A program made the position numbers and the translations under genes. The notes beneath the pieces are model-generated. The model was not told the DNA's origin and did no database searches. It saw only the letters and a program-made list of their open reading frames with translations. 7,752 nucleotides of DNA, taken from NCBI GenBank assembly GCA_029977045.1, contig JAPOLP010000250.1, forward strand, positions 1 through 7,752, in the 5' to 3' direction. The stretch's first letter is position 1. Every line of letters starts with the position of its first letter. This DNA comes from Planctomycetota bacterium (GTDB taxonomy: Bacteria > Planctomycetota > Planctomycetia > Planctomycetales > Planctomycetaceae). Positions 1 to 4,478 of this stretch are shown one piece after another.

Positions 1-1716
1 CAGCGCGTGCGAGTAGAACTGTTCGTCCTGCAGATCGCTCCGCACCGGGACGCTGCTACGGGCAAACGTTCGACTCAGGCAGATTGTCCGAATCAGCGGC
101 TTCAACTTCCGGCCTCCGCGAGCAAACTCCGCTGCGAGTTCGTCGAGCAACTGCGGATGAGTCGGCGCGTTCGAGGCCCGCAGATCGTCGACGGGCTCAA
201 CCAATCCGCGTCCCATCAGTAGTTTCCAGACGCGGTTGACGATCGCCCGGTCGAACCAGGCGTTGTCGCGCGACGTGACCCAGTCGGCGAAGCTGCCGAT
301 GCCGTCCTCGCTGTCTTTTAAAAACCGACCGGCAGGAAGCTTTGCGACGGCAGGCTCGCCCGTTCGCGGATGCACAACGCTGCCTGACGAGCCCACCGAG
401 ATCGACGCTCCGCGACGCACCGGAGCAAAGATGGCCGCCAGTCCGTGATAGTCATCCTGCGTCCAACGATCGAGTGGATGGTCGTGGCAGTTTGCACAAC
501 GCAGCCGCACGCCGAGAAACAGCTCGCTGGCGAACTCAGCCTGCTGCCTCGCATCACCCGCCGCGAGATAGAACGCCGTCGCCCCGTTTGTCCGAGTGTC
601 ACCCGTCGCCGTGATCAGCTCACGAGCGAACTCGTCGAGCGGTCGGTCAGCGACGATCTGCTGCCGCAGCCAGTTGTAAGCAGTGCGGGCAACGTCTTCC
701 GACTGTGGCTGCGATCGGACTTTCAGCAGCTTCAGAAACTGAAACGTCCAGAAGTCGTCGGACGCGACGGAGGCCAGAAGTTCGTCAATCAGTTTTTCGC
801 GAGCTTCAAACGAAAGTTGCTTCAGGTCAGTGTTTTCTCCGTCGGTTGTCGCTGCGGGAGCCGACTGAAACTGATCGAACATCTCTTCCGACGGGAGACG
901 CCCCGTCAGGCGCAGCGATGCTCGACGCAGAAACTCAGGCAGTGTCGCGTCCGGTGAGGCAGGCAGCCGCAGTTCGTTGAGCCGCAGACCAATCTCGCGG
1001 TCGATCACGTCTCCGGTTTCAGGCTGCGATCCGAACGCAGACGAGATCGAGGGAAACGGCAGCAGCACTTCGACGGGCACCAATCGATCGAGATAGCGAA
1101 CCGTCAGCAGATGCCGACCGGGACGCTTCGCGATGACCTGGCCATCAGGCGATACGTCGAGTGAGGAAGCATCGTCCGCTGCCAGCACCGACCAACTCGT
1201 CACGTCGCTCGATTCGCCATCGGAGAACGTGGCCACTGCTTTGAGCATTGCCGCTTCGCCCGGTGACTTCAGACGAATCTTCTCCGGCACGATCTGCAGC
1301 GATGTGAGCTGCCGCCCGGTTGCTTCGGAGCCCGGCACTTCCTGCGTGTCAGCCCGCGTCGCCCCCTCGCGAATCCATCGCAGCAACAGCTCCGCTGCTT
1401 TGCTGTCGATGTCGAAGCGAGGACCGCCGCCGTGCGGGATGGATTCGGTTGCTTTCAGGAAGAGCAGGCTCCTGTCGGCGTGGCTGAGATTGACGCGACG
1501 GCCTTCGAGCTGCTGAGCGATGGCTTCGTAATCCCGCTCGGGCACGCTGCCGTAAAGCGACAAGGACAAGCCGCCGCGACCGGCTGCCGCTCCGTGGCAC
1601 GATCCGGCATTGCAGCCGTAGCGAGTCAGCAGCGGTTCGATCTGCGTGTCGAAGTCGACCGGCCCTGCGTCGGCTTCGCCCGCTGCCAGCAGCAGACCAA
1701 GCAGTACCCAGTTCAA
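1..1716 (-). CDS. Secreted cytochrome-like protein with Ig-like, DUF1549 and DUF1553 domains (3' end missing)
   Basis: I translated this frame by hand: 572 codons are open from the TTG at 1716-1714 to the window edge, and the gene continues outside. Residues 1-17 form a short signal peptide (MNWVLLGLLLAAGEADA). A haem-type motif follows, C35-N-A-G-S-C40-H41, with the wider C-x4-C-H spacing; an HGGG at 95-98 stands where class I cytochromes c carry the axial Met. Residues about 137-221 look like a bacterial Ig-like (BIG_2) beta domain. DUF1549 spans about 236-432 and contains C407-A-N-C410-H411-D-H. DUF1553 begins near 476 (FADWV, then AIVNRVWKLLMGRGLVEPVDD). The family is typical of Planctomycetes; its biochemical role is largely unproven, and a secreted haem-binding function is inferred from the motifs. 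The gene is last of the visible operon, with its start overlapping the preceding stop as TTGA, which suggests coupled translation. The missing part should be the rest of DUF1553, perhaps 200 or more residues. Confidence 0.9.
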   Translation of the reverse strand, partial: MNWVLLGLLLAAGEADAGPVDFDTQIEPLLTRYGCNAGSCHGAAAGRGGLSLSLYGSVPERDYEAIAQQLEGRRVNLSHADRSLLFLKATESIPHGGGPRFDIDSKAAELLLRWIREGATRADTQEVPGSEATGRQLTSLQIVPEKIRLKSPGEAAMLKAVATFSDGESSDVTSWSVLAADDASSLDVSPDGQVIAKRPGRHLLTVRYLDRLVPVEVLLPFPSISSAFGSQPETGDVIDREIGLRLNELRLPASPDATLPEFLRRASLRLTGRLPSEEMFDQFQSAPAATTDGENTDLKQLSFEAREKLIDELLASVASDDFWTFQFLKLLKVRSQPQSEDVARTAYNWLRQQIVADRPLDEFARELITATGDTRTNGATAFYLAAGDARQQAEFASELFLGVRLRCANCHDHPLDRWTQDDYHGLAAIFAPVRRGASISVGSSGSVVHPRTGEPAVAKLPAGRFLKDSEDGIGSFADWVTSRDNAWFDRAIVNRVWKLLMGRGLVEPVDDLRASNAPTHPQLLDELAAEFARGGRKLKPLIRTICLSRTFARSSVPVRSDLQDEQFYSHAL

Positions 1717-2702
1717 GACGACTTCTCCCGCTTGGGTGTTCCGGTCTTGTCCTTCTTCGAGTCTGCGGAATCGTCCTTACCAGCCGGCGCTTCTCGCTGT
1801 GGCTTCGGTTTGAACTTCTTCGCCCACTCCTTGAGATGTTCCTGCGCGGCCTGCGTCCCGTAGTTCTCAAGCTTGCCGGCGTCGATGATTCGATTCGCGA
1901 TTTCGCCGACGCGCTTCCGGGCAGCTTCATTCTTGTCGAGGTACGCGTTCAACTCTTTGGCGACTGTGGCAACTTGTTCGGTCGAGGCGTCTTTCTGAAT
2001 GAGTTGCCGCAGCATCCCGGTCAGCTTCGGATCATCCTCGTCGCCGCGCCCGCCCGCGTTGCGGCCACCGCCACGCTGCATCTGCTGCATTCGCTGGCCG
2101 GAAAACTTCGCGAGGTCGGGCACGTCGCCGCCGCCTAGAACGTCGACGATCGCCTTCGCGATCTTCGGCCCGTCTGCCTGCAGGCTCGGCTGAACCAGCG
2201 CAAAGTTCGCCGTGACCTTCTGCTCCTTCGCAACGAGCACCGTCATCGTGACGTCGCGATTCAGCCCGAACGATCCCGGACCCTCAATGCCATCCGGCGA
2301 AACCGCGACGGTCGCTCCGGGCGGAAAGTAATTCCGAATCTGCCGCATCCAGTTCGAGGTTTCCGTCAGGTCGCCCGTCAGAAAGACCGCCGCCGTACTG
2401 AGCCCGTCCTTCTTCCTCGTTAACGAGTAACGCAGCAACGTGTTTGCTAACCCGAACGCTGGCCTCTCGCGCTTGTGGACAAAGACCAGCAGCAACGGCC
2501 CGTTCTTCGCGCTCGAAACCGGATCAAAATCGACCGCCGGATCCTCAAACACATTCCGCACCGTCAACGGCGGAACCCGTTCGCCCGGCTGAGGACCGGA
2601 GAAGATTTCGTCGCCCTCGGCGGCAAAGCCGAGCTGTCCGACGGCCAGCGAAAGAACAGCCAGAATGGCGAGTAACCAAAAACTTCGAGTCACGTTTCGC
2701 AT
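1713..2702 (-). CDS. Secreted thioredoxin-fold protein lacking catalytic cysteines, with a charged Lys-rich tail
   Basis: The product has 329 residues. Residues 1-28 are a signal peptide (hydrophobic core WLLAILAVLSLAVG, probable cleavage after FAA). Residues about 38-190 read as a thioredoxin/redoxin-like fold: PGERVPPLTV, then the strand LLLVFVH (70-76), then a GLNRDVTMTVLVAKEQKVTANFALVQPS segment (146-173; split as GLNRDVTMTVLV and AKEQKVTANFALVQPS) that fits the cis-Pro and final strand region. The place where CxxC would sit reads KRERPAFG (77-84), and the whole protein contains no cysteine, so it cannot do thiol-disulfide exchange. A Gly/Arg/Met linker (about 200-222) leads to a helical domain (about 225-297) and a Lys/Asp/Glu-rich tail. 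I recall similar cysteine-less proteins beside DUF1549/DUF1553 genes in planctomycetes, but could not search. The start ATG has CGGAG 6 bases upstream (2709-2713). Its TGA overlaps the start of the downstream haem gene, so the two proteins are probably made together; a role as partner or chaperone of that protein is inference. Confidence 0.88.
   Translation of the reverse strand: MRNVTRSFWLLAILAVLSLAVGQLGFAAEGDEIFSGPQPGERVPPLTVRNVFEDPAVDFDPVSSAKNGPLLLVFVHKRERPAFGLANTLLRYSLTRKKDGLSTAAVFLTGDLTETSNWMRQIRNYFPPGATVAVSPDGIEGPGSFGLNRDVTMTVLVAKEQKVTANFALVQPSLQADGPKIAKAIVDVLGGGDVPDLAKFSGQRMQQMQRGGGRNAGGRGDEDDPKLTGMLRQLIQKDASTEQVATVAKELNAYLDKNEAARKRVGEIANRIIDAGKLENYGTQAAQEHLKEWAKKFKPKPQREAPAGKDDSADSKKDKTGTPKREKSS
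1725..1729 (-). promoter_or_regulatory. Ribosome binding site supporting the TTG start at 1716
   Basis: On the minus strand GGGAG lies 8 bases before the TTG codon, inside the end of the upstream gene. This spacing is ideal for initiation. The first in-frame ATG comes only at residue 157, well after the signal peptide and first haem motif, so the TTG start is strongly favoured. Confidence 0.65.
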
Positions 2703-2737
2703 GACTGACTCCGTGAGGATGAGACCGCAATGTCTGT

Positions 2738-2750
2738 CTCGCTTCGCGAG
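2738..2750. other. Small perfect hairpin between the hydrolase and thioredoxin-fold genes
   Basis: The plus strand reads CTCGC-TTC-GCGAG; the minus strand, which is the transcribed one, reads CTCGC-GAA-GCGAG, a compact and stable GAA-loop hairpin. It is in the 63-base gap between the two minus-strand genes. There is no U-run after it in the operon direction, so a full terminator is unlikely; it could be an RNA processing or stability point. It is followed by TTTT only on the plus strand, where no gene ends nearby. Confidence 0.3.
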
Positions 2751-2765
2751 TTTTCCAATGGTTAC

Positions 2766-4013
2766 CTACTCGATCGCGTCGTAAATCAGGCCTTTGACGG
2801 CGAACTCGGTCATGAAGGAGTACGGCCAGGTTTGTTCGAGCGTGATGACCGCCATGTCGTCCTTTGGTGAGACCCAGTAGTGCGTGCTTGCCGCACCGCC
2901 CCAGCCGTATTCGCCGACGCGGCCTGCCGGATCCCACTCGGACATCTTCTCGCGGACCGAGAAGCCGAAGCCAAAACCGACGCCAACCCGCTGCTGGTCG
3001 CCAAAGTAAATGTGCGGGACGGCCTCGGGCAACTGGCTGCTCGTCATCAGATGGACGGACTGGCGTCTGAGGATGCGGGCATCGCCGAGCGTACCGCCCT
3101 GCTGGATCATCAGCAGAAACCGCATGTAGTCGCGAGCGGTCGACACGAGCCCGCCGCCGCCGGACAGAAACACCCGCGGCTTTGTGAAATCGCGACCTTC
3201 CGAATTGTCGCCGATCGTCAGCTTGCCTTTGCCATCCGAGTTGTAGACCTGGGCAAACCGGTTGTGCTTTTCCTGCGGCACGTAGAAGCCGGTGTCGCGC
3301 ATGTCGAGCGGGTCGAAGATGCGAGTCTGCAGGAACTGGTCGAGCTTCTGTCCGGACGCGACTTCGATGATACGTCCCAGCACGTCGATCGAGACGCCGT
3401 AAATCCAGTCCTCGCCCGGATGGAACGCCAGCGGCACATCGGCCAGCCGGTTCGCCATCTCTTCCAGTGTGATCTCGTAGTTCGTCGGATCAGCCTTCTT
3501 GTGCGCCTCGTTCGCTTTCTCGCGTCGCGAGCCTCCGTACGAGAACCCGGACGTATGCCGCAGCAGATCAGCGACGTTGAGCGGTCGCTTCGGAGCGACC
3601 AGACCGTCGCCCGTGTCGACCTTCAGGTTCGCGAACGACGGGATGAACTTCGAGACCGGGTCATTGAGGCTCAGCTTCTTGTCACCCGCCAGGATCATGA
3701 TCCCCGCCGACGTGATCGCCTTGCTCATCGAGTAAAACCGCATGATCGCGTCGGTCGTCATCGGTCGCTTCGTCTCGCGATCCGCCAGCCCATACGGCTT
3801 GAAGTACACCACCTTGCCGTGCCGGGCAATCATCACGATTCCGCCCGCCAGCCGCTCGGTCTCGACGAGTTCATGCATCACGTCGTCGACCTTCGCCAGT
3901 TTCGCCGACGACATCCCGACATCTTCAGGCTTCGCGGTCGGAAGCTCGCCCGCCGACAGTCGCGAGGTGACGATGGCGACGCAAACAAAAGCAAACGCAC
4001 GAAGTGGTGGCAT
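2766..4013 (-). CDS. Secreted serine hydrolase, beta-lactamase/PBP fold (class C-like, EstB type)
   Basis: The product has 415 residues, a usual length for the family. Residues 1-22 form a signal peptide ending SAG or SRLSA. The nucleophile motif SxxK is S95-M-S-K98 (context RFYSMSKAI). The second motif is Y205-G-V-S in WIYGVSIDVLGRII, the form Y-S/G-V seen in many esterase-like members rather than the Y-x-N of true class C beta-lactamases. The third motif region is GWGGAAST (370-377) in place of K-T-G. Other family signatures are LLRHTSGFSYGG (150-161) and GGGGLVSTARDYMRFL (285-300). Such proteins act on peptides, esters or cell-wall-derived amides outside the cytoplasm; the substrate cannot be read from the sequence, and antibiotic resistance should not be assumed. 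The ATG is preceded by GAGAG at 7 bases spacing. It is the first clear gene of the minus-strand set, 63 bases before the thioredoxin-fold gene; no confident promoter was seen. Confidence 0.93.
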   Translation of the reverse strand: MPPLRAFAFVCVAIVTSRLSAGELPTAKPEDVGMSSAKLAKVDDVMHELVETERLAGGIVMIARHGKVVYFKPYGLADRETKRPMTTDAIMRFYSMSKAITSAGIMILAGDKKLSLNDPVSKFIPSFANLKVDTGDGLVAPKRPLNVADLLRHTSGFSYGGSRREKANEAHKKADPTNYEITLEEMANRLADVPLAFHPGEDWIYGVSIDVLGRIIEVASGQKLDQFLQTRIFDPLDMRDTGFYVPQEKHNRFAQVYNSDGKGKLTIGDNSEGRDFTKPRVFLSGGGGLVSTARDYMRFLLMIQQGGTLGDARILRRQSVHLMTSSQLPEAVPHIYFGDQQRVGVGFGFGFSVREKMSEWDPAGRVGEYGWGGAASTHYWVSPKDDMAVITLEQTWPYSFMTEFAVKGLIYDAIE

Positions 4014-4024
4014 TGAGAGGCTCT

Positions 4025-4138
4025 CTATTGAGGTAGCGAGGGTTTGACGTTGAACTCGGAACCGTCCGGGAAGATATCGACAATCGAGCCGATTCTCGAT
4101 CGGTCCGCGACGGAGACCTGAAACTCAATCGTGTGTTC
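4025..4138 (-). pseudogene. Possible C-terminal remnant of a gene ahead of the hydrolase
   Basis: Reading on the minus strand from the palindromic element, 37 codons stay open to a TAG at 4027-4025 (peptide begins EHTIEFQVSVADRSR and ends SEFNVKPSLPQ), stopping 11 bases before the hydrolase ATG. The frame continues upstream to a GTG at 4372, but that part is made wholly of inverted-repeat DNA and is unlikely to be true protein. The tail has no recognised domain. It could be the last piece of a gene truncated by the repeat element, or a chance open frame in GC-rich DNA. The close spacing to the hydrolase is operon-like, which mildly favours a remnant. Confidence 0.22.
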
Positions 4139-4345
4139 GATCCCGAAGTGATCGCAGAAAGTAGCCGGGGTGCGAAGCACAGCGAAGCCCCCCCCGGAAT
4201 CTGTGCCGGAAGAGATCCGCATCCTGAAGGATTGCCAGAAGTGTGCTTCGACGAACTCTGGCGTCCCTTCAGGATGCAGCGGGACTGATTCTGCAGACCA
4301 GGGTCTGCGCCCCCCCCGGCTACTTTCTGCGATCCCTCCGGGATC
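4139..4345. repeat. Composite palindromic element (REP/MITE-like) in the divergent gap
   Basis: Outer arms 4139-4170 and 4314-4345 are inverted copies of 32 bases with 2 mismatches (4146/4338 and 4149/4335); the inner 21 bases, 4150-4170 against 4314-4334, pair perfectly (left arm GATCGCAGAAAGTAGCC then GGGG). Inside are further hairpins: GTGC-GAA-GCAC at 4170-4180, a CCGGGG/CCCCGG pair around it, a 59-base hairpin at 4219-4277, and GCAGACC-AG-GGTCTGC at 4293-4308. Two runs of eight C followed by GG (4188-4197 and 4310-4319) sit in the two halves. No transposase is encoded, so if mobile it is non-autonomous. No clear target-site duplication was found outside the arms. It occupies most of the gap between the divergent genes and may influence their transcripts. 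Confidence 0.8.
4219..4277. repeat. Inner hairpin of the palindromic element
   Basis: Perfect 12-base arms GCATCCTGAAGG (4219-4230) and CCTTCAGGATGC (4266-4277) are followed inward by a 3x3 internal loop and a second perfect 6-base stem, GCCAGA (4234-4239) with TCTGGC (4257-4262), leaving a 17-base loop. The arms resemble the outer arms of the whole element (ATCC-y-GAAG...GAT...CAGA), so this looks like a second, shorter copy of the same type of repeat lying within the first. Confidence 0.75.
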
Positions 4346-4381
4346 AACCGCCGGCCTTAAAGAATCAATCACTTAGCGTGA

Positions 4382-4412
4382 CTGACAACGACGCAACTGA
4401 ATTGCGTATGCT
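4382..4412 (+). promoter_or_regulatory. Candidate promoter with internal palindromic operator for the large plus-strand gene
   Basis: CTGACA at 4382-4387 matches the sigma70 -35 box in 5 of 6 bases, and TATGCT at 4407-4412 matches the -10 box in 4 of 6, with a slightly long 19-base spacer. The spacer holds a perfect inverted repeat, ACGCAA-CTGAA-TTGCGT (4391-4407), the position expected for a repressor site. It lies about 70 bases before the ATG at 4479. The promoter boxes are weak evidence in GC-rich planctomycete DNA; the palindrome itself is certain. Confidence 0.35.
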
Positions 4413-4478
4413 GTCTGACGTCTGCCGGTCCGTGCCTGCTCGGCAGCCAGAACTCGTCTTCGATCAGCGAGAAGAACA

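Noticed and set aside
445..957. 170-codon plus-strand open frame in the left part of the window
   Set aside because: It is antisense to the DUF1549 region of the haem protein, whose C-x-x-C-H-D-H motif is continuous in the minus-strand frame.
1349..1930. 193-codon minus-strand open frame spanning the overlap of two genes
   Set aside because: It is out of frame with both the thioredoxin-fold and haem genes, and is extremely Arg/Ser-rich, a mark of a shifted frame.
2880..4016. 378-codon plus-strand open frame opposite the serine hydrolase
   Set aside because: The minus-strand hydrolase motifs are unmistakable; the plus frame is Arg/His-rich, low in hydrophobic structure and has no family signature.
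4015..4025. GAGAG-G-CTCTC palindrome overlapping the hydrolase ribosome binding site
   Set aside because: A one-base centre cannot form a useful hairpin loop and the match is short; it is most simply a chance result of the purine-rich binding site.
4083..4100. Inverted repeat ATCGAG-CCGATT-CTCGAT ahead of the hydrolase
   Set aside because: Arms are only 6 bases, rich in the common GATCG words of this DNA, and no promoter boxes were found around it; it may also lie in former coding sequence.
4310..4319. Runs of eight C as a possible G-quadruplex or sequencing artefact
   Set aside because: There are only two widely spaced runs (also 4188-4195), not four close tracts; they are explained as parts of the composite repeat.
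4025..4372. 115-codon minus-strand open frame through the whole divergent gap
   Set aside because: All but the last 37 or so codons are palindromic repeat DNA, so it was not called as an intact gene; only the tail is kept as a possible remnant.
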